Positions 1-10,150 of a stretch of 64,000 nt of DNA are shown here, piece by piece. Location of the stretch: positions 73,229,001 through 73,293,000 of the forward strand of contig CM042018.1 in the NCBI GenBank assembly GCA_023525975.1. The letters run 5' to 3'. Both the position numbers and the translations under genes were made by a program. Each line of letters starts with the position of its first letter. Within the stretch, counting starts at the first letter, position 1. The stretch is from Smallanthus sonchifolius (Eukaryota > Streptophyta > Magnoliopsida > Asterales > Asteraceae). The notes beneath the pieces were generated by a model. It saw only the letters and a program-made list of their open reading frames with translations. It searched no databases and was not told where the DNA came from.

Positions 1-69
1 ATAAAGGCATTTGATCGATCCCGTTTTGAGCATCTTGTCAACTTGATAGGAATGTTCAATCCTGAGTGA
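1..69 (+). CDS. pol: C-terminal end of copia pol polyprotein (Copia-A), partial
   Basis: Frame 1 from base 1 encodes 22 residues and a TGA stop. The tail contains FEHLVNLIGMFNPE. It lines up with the end of the Copia-B pol at 29642, where RFRYLVESIGMMNFD is followed by a stop. This is the short tail after the RNase H domain of Ty1/copia polyproteins of the SIRE/Tnt1 type. It shows that the sequence to its right, including the ORF starting at 2299, lies downstream of pol in a + strand copia element whose gag and enzymes are left of the window. The piece is too short to prove by itself; the match to Copia-B and its position relative to the downstream ORF make the case. Confidence 0.72.
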   Translation: MKAFDRSRFEHLVNLIGMFNPE

Positions 70-1357
70 AAATTATTTTTTCTTAAATCAATTCAATTCA
101 TGGAAGTTAAACTTTATTTCTTTTAATTTTTCTATATAGTTCTTTTAAGTTTCAAAATATTTTACAAAAACAAAAACAAAAATAGAAAATGGAGAAAATT
201 TCAAAGTTAACTTGAGAAAAGAGGACATGATAGTACATCAGAAATGATCTAAACGTCACAGACTGCTCATATGAGAAATGATTGCGTCATGCTTACTTAA
301 CTGTTTAACTTATTATGTTTTTAATCTGCTTATTTACAAGTAATTTAAATTGTCAGTAGGCTGTATGCGTCTTTGAATCACTAGTAGTGTGGAAACTAAA
401 TCTAAATTACAACTGTGATTTGAACCCATGTTTGCAAGAGTGTGTGCGTAAAAGAATAGAAAAGATCATTATCAGATATAGGATGTTAGATTTTGGCAAT
501 AATTTTCTTTTGAGGTCAGTTTCGGGATATGTCGTTAGCACAATTAATGCGATTCATCTCCCTGCCCATACTCACAAGTATGCAAGGAGAGATTGAATCA
601 AGACATCATGTATTCACCCTCGAATCACTCCTGATTCATTGAAATCAAATCCAGATATAAGTTGGATTCCCTTACCTTAAAACTCAAACACCATATATAT
701 TATCCTGAATCATCATACCAATATTCAATGAAGAAAATCAAATGAAACCAAGACAAATGAATCACTCGATTCTGAATCTTATGATTCTTGATAATCCTTA
801 TGGATTCTACTTGATTTTTCCTGTGCTAATAGATGTAACTTCATTCTGACAATTTAGAAAATCATTGGGAAAATCTTAGATGCCTTGAGATAATGCAGTT
901 TACATTAGTATAGCATATCAGTGGGGTACACGTTGTATATCTTATAAAAAGTACCTTAATACACAAGAATGTGATACAAAGATGCTTATAGCTTCAAATC
1001 TTATAATATTGTCAACTTGAATTACTTTTTTATGTGCTTATTACGTATGAATAAATAGTAATCCATGACATGATCCCATATTCTTTGATGTTTATATTGT
1101 ATCTTTTTTGCTAAAAGATAGCCTGATATGATCCTCTGCTCGTGTCTTTGATCAAAAATAGTTTGTGTGAATTCTTTTATATTTTATTAGAAAAGATCAA
1201 AACGATTTTAAGTTTATGCATAGTTCAATTTTATTCAGAAAAGCCAAAAATATTTGTGTTTAACCTTCCTGAATTTTATTTGAATCCTCCTGATTGAATA
1301 TTTTTATCTTGTTCGTTATTTGACTTGAAATACTTCATAAATTCTGAGTTTAAAATT

Positions 1358-1545
1358 TGCGCACTTAAGGGTTGTGCGTACTTGTCAAGTTCGCACGAAG
1401 TAAGCCTTGCGTACTTAACAAGTACGCAAGAGTTAAAGCTTGCGCACTTGTAAATGCGCAAAAGTTAAGTCTTGCGCACTTGTAAGTACGCAAGAGTTAA
1501 CTCGTGCGCAAGAGTTAACTCGTGCGCACTTAACAATTACGCACG
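1358..1545. repeat. Cluster of TGCGCACTT / AAGTGCGCA dyad repeats (Copia-A, cluster 1)
   Basis: At least six imperfect copies of the dyad TGCRYACTT-N(2-4)-AAGTRCGCA are packed into about 190 bp, separated by short AGTTAA-type linkers. Both arms vary, often together (GCGTACTT with AAGTACGC). The cluster ends about 15 bp before a TATA-like box. Related clusters lie at 2091-2179, in the Copia-A 3' LTR, and in both LTRs of Gypsy-3. Confidence 0.85.
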
Positions 1546-1561
1546 ACTGATTGAGGCAGGG

Positions 1562-1569
1562 TATAAAAA
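1562..1569 (+). promoter_or_regulatory. TATA-like box upstream of Copia-A downstream ORF
   Basis: TATAAAAA follows a GC-richer stretch (GAGGCAGGG) directly after the dyad cluster. It precedes a CT-rich leader, as in plant core promoters. The Copia-A 3' LTR has the same order: dyads, then a GTCAGG-type stretch, then TATAAG. Confidence 0.45.
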
Positions 1570-1704
1570 TGACACTTAGAGAGTTTTCTCAGTTTCATGC
1601 TTTCAAACGAAAACTTTTCCCTCTGCAAATTTTTACTAAAAACCGAGTTCCTAAACCATCTTTTCGTCCCGTCTATAGTTTCATCTTCTCATTTCATCGA
1701 TTTG

Positions 1705-2295
1705 GTGAGAATCTAGGCTAAATCCATCCGTGAAATCGTAACATTTGGACCGATTATTGACTTAGAAAAATTTAGGTTAAATCCGGGAATTTTTGGGGAA
1801 ATTATAGGTTGTTTGGGTAACTTATTGTCTGTAACATGCGAATAGGAACCTTAATTAACTCTTAATCATCCTTATGGTCCTCGGTTTTGAGCCGTCGGTT
1901 GAATTTTAATCGACAGTGGGTCGGGCGACTTTTTAGGTCAAAATTGGTCCTGGTTAAGTAGTTTCTGGTGTTGATACTGGTCCCATAGGTTAGAATCATC
2001 GATTCCGACCTAGTGGCGACCTAATCGACCCGGGTTTTGAACGATCAGTGTATTTTTTAACAATCTGGAATTTTTGTCAAGTGGTGTTCTTGCGCACTTA
2101 GCAAGTACGCAAGAAGCAATTCCTGCGTACTTGTTAAATACGCAGGAGGAAAAGACTGCGCACTTGGCAAGTGCGCAGGACTAACACTTGGGAAAAATTC
2201 TAAGTCTGAAAAATTATGTTCAAAGAGTAACTACTGTACCGTGTCATGTTTGTTCATTTCCAATGATACGTGTTGTTCTGATTGTGTTTTTGCAG
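1705..2295 (+). other. Putative leader intron before Copia-A downstream ORF
   Basis: A GTGAGA donor follows ATTTG at 1705. A CTGAT branch-like site and a TTTTTGCAG acceptor end at 2295, three bases before the ATG at 2299. Dyad cluster 2 lies inside. Splicing would join a short leader driven by the TATA box at 1562 to the ORF. This rests on splice-site appearance only. Confidence 0.35.
2091..2179. repeat. Dyad repeat cluster 2 (Copia-A)
   Basis: Three dyads lie in a row: TGCGCACTT-AGC-AAGTACGCA, TGCGTACTT-GTT-AAATACGCA and TGCGCACTT-GGC-AAGTGCGCA. Purine-rich linkers of about 12-17 bp separate them. Confidence 0.85.
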
Positions 2296-2298
2296 ATT

Positions 2299-2490
2299 AT
2301 GGCTCGGGCATTTACTAACGAATTTAACCTGTTAGCAAACACTCAACCCGAATGGAAAGGTGCAGCATTGCAATATAGGGAGATAGTTGATTTCTTGAAC
2401 CGCTCCAGAATCAGCTATGCTATCTCGGTTGACCCGACCGTGTCAAGACCTTATTTAGAGCAATTCTGGGAGACAGCGAAACACGACTGC
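2299..2490 (+). pseudogene. Copia-A downstream ORF, N-terminal piece, split by Gypsy-1
   Basis: The ORF starts at the ATG at 2299 (MARAFTNEF) and reaches QFWETAKHDC at the Gypsy-1 insertion. Removing 2491-20083 and one ACTGC copy lets the frame continue at 20089 as TVSPNVIRATVAG. The start was chosen because an acceptor-like site ends three bases upstream and no homologous residues precede it. The segment VDFLNRSRISYAI...FWETA aligns with IDFLCRSKIHFAL...FWNTA of the Copia-B ORF. This is the first part of a conserved N-terminal module of unknown function. No signal peptide or membrane segment is visible, so the label envelope-like used for SIRE third ORFs is not supported here. Confidence 0.7.
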
Positions 2491-2694
2491 TGTAACATTT
2501 CTGATTTTCATCATGTAATCGTTTGATTTCAATAAACAAACACATTTCAGTTTCAATTCGTGTACAAACAAACTACGATGCAGTTACATATACAAACTAT
2601 TCTATTACAATAACAAATTAAACAAAAACACCATTATCTCACAAGCCCCGAGGACCAAAAACTGACAAAACTCAAAAACTACAAAACTAGGCAA

Positions 2695-2774
2695 GCACGG
2701 TCGCGCCTAGGACTATGCACGGTCGCGCCTGCAGACCTAAGCACGGTCGCGCCTAAAATAGGCACGGTCGCGCT
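2695..2774. repeat. GCACG-GT-CGYGC dyad block, upstream of TATA (LTR 1)
   Basis: Four copies of GCACGGTCGCGC-type 12-mers (arms GCACG/CGTGC with GT between) lie within 80 bp. LTRs 2 and 3 have three copies at the matching place (from about 10355 and about 17973). Confidence 0.85.
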
Positions 2775-3006
2775 GATGAACCCACTTGACTCTGCAGAAG
2801 TCAAATCATACCATACCCGCTGAATTCGCGAAATTTAAAATGGAGAAAAGCCGGTCTTCGCGCGTCAGACCATACTCTTCTGAATTCCGTCTGAAACACG
2901 CATCAAATGTCGTCCAATTTGCACAATTGTTTTAATCCCATTCACACCACAACCGAGTTTCTCGAATTCGTGAATATAAAGCGACTTGCATGATTTCTAC
3001 GCCTTC

Positions 3007-3013
3007 ATATAAG
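3007..3013 (+). promoter_or_regulatory. TATA-like box of Gypsy-1 LTR 1
   Basis: ATATAAG in the context CTTCATATAAGCCCACTC, followed by a C/A-rich leader. The more upstream TATAAAG at 2976 is an alternative. The same sequence recurs in LTRs 2 and 3. Confidence 0.45.
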
Positions 3014-3390
3014 CCCACTCAGCCTCCCTGAACTCTCATTCGACACTCACAACACTTCTGGAGTCCGATCGATCGCCAAGAAGCTCGACTCTTTGACCCG
3101 TAGCCGACTGCATTAAATTGCCCATTGTTAACGAGTAAGTAACACTTCCTTAGCTTCGTATCTACCCCTAGGATGAAAGCCCTATACTAATTCGTAGTTA
3201 TATCACACAATCAATTCGATTTTGAACCAAAGAGCCGAAAACTAAACTTTTACTCGAACTACCACTTAAACACGATATAAATACAATCAAACTATGTAGA
3301 TACATTCGCAAACACCTAATCTATGAAAGCCCTAAGAATACAGGAGCGTTTATTATAAGAATCGATCGAATTGTGTCTGGAAAAGACCCG

Positions 3391-3654
3391 ACACGGTCGC
3401 GCTCATCCCTGAGCGCGGTCGTGACTGACCAAGCACAATCGTGCCCCAGGTGTGGCCCGGTCGTGCTTACCGAGCAAACAAGTCTTGACCAAAAACAAAA
3501 CACTAGACGCGGTCGTGCCAGATACGAGCACGGTCGTGCTCTATGTCCAGAACCTATGAAGTACCTTCTGACTCGACCACGGGCGCGTTTCAGACCACCA
3601 CGGTCACGCCCGGCAACGAGCGCAGTCGTGCCCTACTTGAGCACGGTCGTGCTC
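3391..3654. repeat. GCACG-GT-CGTGC dyad array, downstream of TATA (LTR 1)
   Basis: Roughly ten copies of GCACGGTCGTGC and variants (GCGCGGTCGTGC, GCACAATCGTGC, CACGGTCACGCC) at irregular spacing of about 20-40 bp. It would lie in the transcribed leader. The same array is at about 11030-11292 and about 18648-18910. Confidence 0.85.
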
Positions 3655-3921
3655 CTTGACCAGAAACTTTAATCTTATTATTTTCAAACTTAATTTAATA
3701 TGTTTTTATTTAAACATTTCAAAACTTGTTTATAAAAATTTAAGTTATAAAATCCCAAGACCCGGGAATCATTTATATACCAAATCGCTGATTTAGAAAT
3801 TTAAAACGATTAATTCCCGATAGTTTCAAAACCGATGAAATCGTGAATTTATATTATCATTTTTATTTATACAAATATATATATATTGATTTAAACAAAT
3901 ATCGTTTAATTAAATTTTGTT

Positions 3922-3924
<3 letters not shown>

Positions 3925-3966
<42 letters not shown>
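3925..3966. repeat. (AT)n microsatellite in LTR 1
   Basis: An uninterrupted AT run of about 42 bp; LTRs 2 and 3 have a shorter version preceded by AAATAAAT. Confidence 0.95.
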
Positions 3967-3968
<2 letters not shown>

Positions 3969-4148
3969 CTACTAATTTATTAATCCAAAACCAACCCTAA
4001 ACACACAAACCACCAACGAACCCACTTTGGACACAAAATAACACAAACAGTGACACGCGTTATACCCTCATTCGATAGGTCAAACGTAGCGACCTACAAC
4101 ACGCTTGGTATTTTTGTTGATCTGTGCAAACTACACGCTCCAACACAA

Positions 4149-4618
4149 GTGAGTTACATAGCCCCTCTTTTACTCTATTTACAAACTTTTGGGGTGGAAC
4201 ATGCGTTCTATTTACTATGTTTACAAACTACACAATATACAATTCCACCCTACAATCATGTGTTACAATTTTGAGCTTTGTGCTTGAGTACTAGGTGTGT
4301 AGACCAACACGCAGTTTGCTATTCACGTGCAATCATTAACTATTTTATAGCCTACAGTAAACAGTGATAGATCTATTGAGTCTGACAAACCCACCCAGGT
4401 AGGCTGACTGTTACTGCCAACACGCGTTTGTTTTGCATGCTAGTTACAAAGGTTTGATTGTACTACCAGGTCACACGATGGTATCTCTCCATAAATGCCT
4501 TAATTTCCATGTTTGTATGAATTGTATGCACACGACACTATATTCTATTACATGACACGAAAACCTATGTATTCTCACCAACTTTTTAGTTGACTTTGTT
4601 TTTTTAACCATGTTTCAG
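4149..4618 (+). other. Putative leader intron inside Gypsy-1 LTR 1
   Basis: Donor ACACAA|GTGAGT at 4149. A conserved CTCACCAAC...AGTTGACTTT segment contains a TTGAC branch-like site about 27 nt before the acceptor CCATGTTTCAG ending at 4618. Length is 470 nt. The same donor, branch and acceptor pattern occurs in Gypsy-2, -3 and -4 LTRs and, for the acceptor half, Gypsy-5. Equivalent introns are at 11767-12236 and 19385-19854. Confidence 0.6.
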
Positions 4619-4850
4619 GTGACAATGTTTGAAGTATTACAAGCTGCTACATATAGGATTTGGACCTAGCAATTAATCTAAACTATTTGTATTTTGTAAT
4701 CGCTACATTTGGTTCTTGTATGGTATGAACTTGCTATGTGTAATGAAAATGAATGTTTAAATTATTCAAACTTTAGCAACCATGAGCTATGAACAGTCTG
4801 CACAGCTTCACGCCCCGACGTTTTCCGCCGTCGGTTGGGGTGTGACAGAT

Positions 4851-4862
4851 TGGTATCAGAGC
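4851..4862 (+). other. Primer binding site, Gypsy-1 copy a (tRNA-iMet type)
   Basis: TGGTATCAGAGC begins three bases after the LTR end. It is the usual plant initiator-Met primer site. Confidence 0.9.
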
Positions 4863-5541
4863 CTTGGTTATAGGGAATTAGGTTATTAGACACCTTTGAC
4901 CTAGACTATAACTTTAGGACACCCAACAATGTCATGCTACATGTTTTATGTGATACGTGCTATTTGCTATATGTCACATGCTTTATGTGTTAGTTATTTG
5001 ATACTTAAAATGTTTAGACTACATGACTTAATAAGCATACGTAAATAATAAATTAAATAAATCGTATCCATACCCGTATCCTAAGCCGCGTATCCTCCTT
5101 AACTGCTTCTATGTCATCATCGCCATAACTTGTGGAAAAACTCATACTCGTAGACATTAGTCTATCAAAAATATTTTATATACCCGTTAAGGTTTTAGAC
5201 TCTGTTAATTATTAAAGGACATGTGCAATCTGGAAGGGTGACACCTGTATTCTGGGTTTTCTGTCTAGGAAAGCATTTCATATAAATCCCAATCAACCGA
5301 GGGATCCGTATGCTTTCCTGGGAATTCCCGGGATGAGTGTTTACCTATAGGCTAAAGCACGTCTCCTTGAAAATTATTTAAGTCTAATTAACCTTAATAT
5401 GTCATTGTGTTCAAGTAGAAATGTGATTACTTGAAAACAATCCGAACTATGAAATAAATATGTTATTTTTCCTCCTATCCTAAATTTCAACAGATTTTTA
5501 TAAATTCTCACAACATTTTTGTATCATTCTCTTTTTATAGA
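4863..5541 (+). other. Gypsy-1 copy a untranslated leader
   Basis: A 680 bp AT-rich leader between primer site and gag ATG, with no ORF of note. The matching leader of copy b is 12481-13159. Confidence 0.75.
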
Positions 5542-8500
5542 ATGCCTCCTCGTCGTAACATCAACCGCAACAACACCGACAACGCCAACGATAGCACCAA
5601 CACCAATACCAGCAATGCCAACAACAATAATACCGACCTTGCTGCTCTCCTCACTCAGCTAGTAACTCAACTAACTCAAGACAATAACAACAACAATGGA
5701 AACGCCAGTGGTAGTGCTAATACTGGTGGTGGCGGTGGTGCCAACCCGCCACATTGTACCTTCAAGCATTTCAACTCTTGCAATCCCCTGAAATTTTATG
5801 GTACCGAAGGAGCCACGGGACTCCTTCAATGGTTCGAAAATATTGAGGGCACCTTCCACAATAGTGACTGTCCGGACAATCTGCGTGTTCGCCATGCCAC
5901 TAGTGTCTTCCAAAAACGGGCACTAACCTGGTGGAATGGGGAGAAGAGAACAAGGGGAGTAGAAGTAGCAATGGCTCTGCCATGGGATGAGCTGAAAAGG
6001 ATCATGACCGAGGAATTCTGTCCTCGAAATGAGATGAAGAAACTGGAAGCGGAATTTTGGGATCTTACCTAAGATAGCGGTGAAAGCTTGGCGTACACCA
6101 ACCGTTTTCACGAACTGAGCATGCTGGTACCTCACATGGTTACACCTTTGTCTAGGTGTATTGAAAAATATATCGGTGGCCTACCGAGACAAATCCAGGA
6201 CACTGTTCTGGGAAGAAATCCTGCAAACCAAGAGGATGCTATTCGTCTAGCTGCCACACTGACCGATAATCACGTTAAAGCAGGTACTCTTACCAAAAAG
6301 GGGGCCAAGAAAGTTTCTGACACCACAACTCCTCCTACTCATGTCAAAGAAATTCAAAATGAACAGTATCGAAACACCAGGAAGAGAAAGGCGAAAAATT
6401 TTGCAGTAGTCACTCCGGCCGCCCCAATTAATCAAGTTGCACCCTTGGCTCAAAATCCAGCCAAGAAAGCTTATGGAGGTACCTACCCACTCTGCAACAA
6501 CTGCAACTATCATCACCCACAAACTATCCCATGTCGCATTTGCAATAATTGTGGGAAACTTGGCCATACGACCAATATCTGCCGACAAAAGGCACTTACT
6601 ACTCAAGCCAACCCGGTTAATCAACCCGGAGCTAATCAAGTGGTTCCAATCAATGCAAATGGACGGGCTTGCTTTGAATGTGGCAACCCGAACCACTTCC
6701 GAAACCAATGTCCAAAACTTGTGAACAATAATCAGGGCGGAGCTCGTGGACGTGCTTTCAACATCAACGCCAATGAAGCTCAAGCCAACGATCATGTGGT
6801 CAACGGTACGTTTCTTGTAAATAAACAATTTGCATCTATACTATTTGATACCGGGGCCGATAAGAGTTTTGTGTCACTTAACTTTGAACCTTTACTTGCA
6901 AAAACACGATCCAAACTCGAGAAAACCTTCACCGTTGAAGTAGCGGATGGAAACTCCATCACTATTGACTCCATCATTCATGACTGCTCACTAGAACTCA
7001 ATGGTCACACGTTTCCAGTCAACCTTATACCAATGCCGTTGGGAAGCTTTGACGTCATCATCGGCATGGATTGGTTATCTAAAAACCATGCCGAGGTCAT
7101 GTGCTTTGAAAAGTACATCCGAGTACCTCTTCCACCGGGAGACATATTGAAAGTCTTTGGAGAGAAACCTTGCAAAGGACTCAAACTGATGTCATGCATA
7201 ACTGCCCAGAAATACATTCGAAAGAAGTGCATGGTTTTCCTAGCTCATGTGATTCAAAAAGAAGACAAGGAGAGAAGAATAGAAGATATTCCCGTCATTC
7301 AGGAGTTTCCCGAAGTCTTTCCCGACGATTTACCCGGTCTTCCACCTGTTCGGGAAGTAAAGTTTCGAATCGATCTTATACCCGGAGCAAACCCTGTGGC
7401 TAAAGCTCCATACCGGCTTGCACCTTCCGAATTGCAAGAACTTGCAAGTCAACTTCAAGAACTCGCTGACAAAGGTTTCATACGGCCAAGTCATTCACCG
7501 TGGGGTGCACCGGTCTTGTTTGTTAAAAAGAAGGATGGTTCATTCCGCATGTGTATTGACTATCAAGAGCTCAACAAGCTTACAATCAAAAACCGCTACC
7601 CGTTACCTAGGATTGACGACCTCTTCGATCAACTCCAAGGTTCTACTTGTTTCTCGAAGATTGATCTTCGATCTGGTTATCACCAACTGCGTGTCCGAGA
7701 AGAAGATATTCCAAAGACCGCCTTCCGAACAAGATATGGTCATTACGAGTTCACGGTTATGGCTTTTGGGTTGACCAATGCACCTGCTGTCTTTATGGAT
7801 CTCATGAACCGCATGTGCAAACCATACCTTGACAAATTCGTGATCGTTTTCATCGATGACATCTTGATCTATTCCAAGACTGAGGAAGAACATGAACAGC
7901 ACCTTAGACTGATTTTGGATCTCCTGAGAACCGAACAATTATACGCCAAGTTATCCAAATGTGAATTTTGGCTAAAGGAGGTTCAATTTTTGGGTCATGT
8001 TGTCAATAAAAAGGGAATACATGTCGACCCTGCCAAGATCGAAGCTGTCAAGAATTGGAGTGCTCCTCAAACCCCTACCGAGGTTCGTTCGTTCCTTGGT
8101 TTAGCGGGTTATTACCGAAGATTCATTTCCAATTTCTCCAAGATTGCTGTTCCCCTCACCGCCTTGACACATAAAGGTAAACCTTATGAATGGGGGCCGA
8201 AACAAGAAGAAGCTTTCCAAACTCTTAAACAGAAGTTATGTGATGCTCCTATTCTGACTCTTCCCGAAGGAAACGATGATCTAGTCGTCTACTGTGATGC
8301 CTCTAACCTAGGCCTTGGTTGTGTTCTCATGCAACGAGGCAAGGTAATCGCTTATGCATCGAGGCAACTCAAGATCCATGAAAAGAACTATACGACGCAC
8401 GATCTGGAGCTAGGTGCAGTCATATTTGCCTTGAAGATTTGGAGACATTATCTATATGGCACAAAATGTGTGGTATTCACCGATCACAAAAGCCTCCAAC

Positions 8501-10116
8501 ACATCTTCAACCAAAAAGAACTCAACATGAGGCAACGACGTTGGGTTGAACTCCTCAATGATTACGATTGCGAGATTCGTTATCATCCCGGCAAGGCTAA
8601 TGTTGTAGCCGATGCGCTGAGCCGTAAAGAACGCGTCATGCTCCAAAGTGTCAAGATTCATTCCGACATTCAAACCCGTATTCTAGAAGCTCAACACGTC
8701 TCGATTACCGGGGGCAATATGTATGAGGAAATGTCGTGCGGTGCTGAATTCCAACTAGAGACTAAAAATAATGGTTTGCTTTATTTCTTGGATCGTATTT
8801 GGGTTCCCAATCGCAATGATCTCCGGGAATTCCTCATGACTGAAGCACACAAGTCTCGGTATTCTATTCATCCCGGTGCGGATAAAATGTATCACCATCT
8901 TCGACCACAATATTGGTGGCCTGGTATGAAGAAAGACATTGCACTCTATGTTGCAAAATGTCTAACCTGCTCTAAAGTCAAGGCCGAACATCAACGTCCT
9001 TCCGGTTTACTTGAACAACCAGAAATCCCCGTGTGGAAATGGGAAAATCTAGCCATGGACTTCTTTACTAAACTCCCCCGTACTTCAAACGGCTATGATA
9101 GCATTTGGGTAATCATTGACCGTCTCACAAAGTCCGCACACTTCCTGCCCATCCGTGAAGACTATCGGGTTGAGAAATTGGCCCGAATCTATACTAACGA
9201 AATTGTGAGTCGACACGGTATACCTTTGAACATAATCTCCGACAGAGATGCTCGTTTCACTTCCAGATTTTGGCAATCTCTGCAAAAGGCACTTGGCACA
9301 CGATTGGATTTAAGCACAGCCTACCATCCCCAAACTGATGGTCAGACAGAACGAACAATCCAAACCCTCGAAGACATGCTGAGAGCCTGTGTCATAGACT
9401 TTGGTGGCAATTGGGATTCAAACTTATCACTTATTGAATTCTCCTACAATAACAGCTACCACACCAGCATCAACATGGCTCCATTCGAAGCTCTTTATGG
9501 TCGCAAATGCCGTTCTCCTATCTGTTGGAACGAGATTGGTGAAGCACAAATCACCGGTCCCGAGTTAATTCAGGAAACATCCGACAAAATCCTTCAAATC
9601 CGTGACAACATCCGAGTAGCGAGAAGTCGACAAAAGAGCTATGCCGACAAGCGACGAAAACCCTTGGAATTCCAAGTGGGTGACCTTGTGCTTCTCAAAG
9701 TATCCCCTTGGAAGGGTGTGATCCGCTTTGGAAAGAAAGGCAAGCTAGCACCTCGTTACGTAGGCCCGTTCAAGATCCTTGAAAGAATCGGGAAAGTGGC
9801 TTACAAACTTGAGCTACCTCCAGCACTCAACAATGTTCATCCAACCTTCCACGTGTCCAACCTGAAGAAATGTCTTGCTGATGAGAACCTCCACATACCT
9901 CTTGACGACGTGCGCATTGATGAAACGATGCATTTCGTCGAGAAACCAGTGGAAATCATGGATCGTGAAATCAAGCAACTCAAGCGCAGCCGCATCCCTA
10001 TAGTCAAAGTCCGTTGGGATTCAAAACGCGGTCCTGAGTTTACTTGGGAACGTGAAGACCAAATGAAACTCAAGTATCCTCACCTATTCACCAATTCTGT
10101 AACCTCAACTAGTTGA
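5542..10116 (+). pseudogene. gag-pol: Gypsy-1 copy a gag-pol, one in-frame stop in gag
   Basis: A single frame from MPPRRN (5542) to TAG at 10116, broken only by TAA at 6070-6072; the aligned Gypsy-2 codon is Gln (FWDLAQDSG), so a C-to-T change is likely. Order: Asn-rich N-terminus; gag retrotransposon domain (CTFKHFNSCNP...ALTWWNGE); CCHC knuckles CNNCGKLGHTTNIC and CFECGNPNHFRNQC; protease with LFDTGADKSF; RT with FIDDIL at 7849-7860; RNase H with YCDASNLGLG; integrase with the H-H-C-C zinc region and D,D,E residues (MDFFTKLP, ISDRDARF, DGQTERT); and a chromodomain-like tail with FTWEREDQMKLKYP. About 1525 codons is normal for Tekay/Del. Everything after the stop is open, so the damage is minimal. 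No evidence favours stop readthrough over simple mutation. Confidence 0.93.
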
Positions 10117-10135
10117 ATTTCGGGACGAAATCCCC

Positions 10136-10150
10136 TCAACAAGGGGAGAC
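10136..10150 (+). other. Polypurine tract before LTR 2
   Basis: CAACAAGGGGAGAC directly precedes the TG of LTR 2, the expected plus-strand primer. The same tract is at 17754-17768. Confidence 0.8.

Larger units (their letters stand above)
70..2298 (+). other. Copia-A spacer between pol and downstream ORF
   Basis: This 2.2 kb stretch has no convincing coding sequence. The first 1.25 kb is AT-rich and shows nothing I recognise. From 1358 it holds two clusters of short palindromes, a TATA-like box and a possible leader intron ending just before the ATG at 2299. In Copia-B the matching spacer is only 640 bp but has the same parts: dyad repeats, then a TATA-like site, then the ORF. Confidence 0.6.
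2491..4847 (+). repeat. Gypsy-1 LTR 1 (2357 bp)
   Basis: TG...CA boundaries; followed by the primer site. It contains two blocks of GCACGGTCGTGC-type dyads, TATA-like sites at 2976 and 3007, an AT microsatellite and a putative intron at 4149-4618. It differs from LTRs 2 and 3 at 15 or more positions, including an extra dyad copy and a longer AT run. Confidence 0.95.

Noticed and set aside
3373..3672. 99-codon ORF in the Gypsy-1 LTRs (also 11011 and 18629)
   Set aside because: It covers the GCACGGTCGTGC array, is Arg/Ser-biased by the repeat and recurs only because LTRs are repeated.
3925..3966. AT run as a replication origin or matrix-attachment site
   Set aside because: A simple microsatellite that changes length between LTRs; nothing else supports a function.
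4050..4274. 74-codon ORF in Gypsy-1 LTRs
   Set aside because: It spans the putative splice donor and shows no protein features; it is conserved only as part of the LTR.
6247..6828. Long antisense ORFs across gag-pol (e.g. 193 codons here and at 13865)
   Set aside because: Shadows of the conserved sense frame, without recognisable domains.
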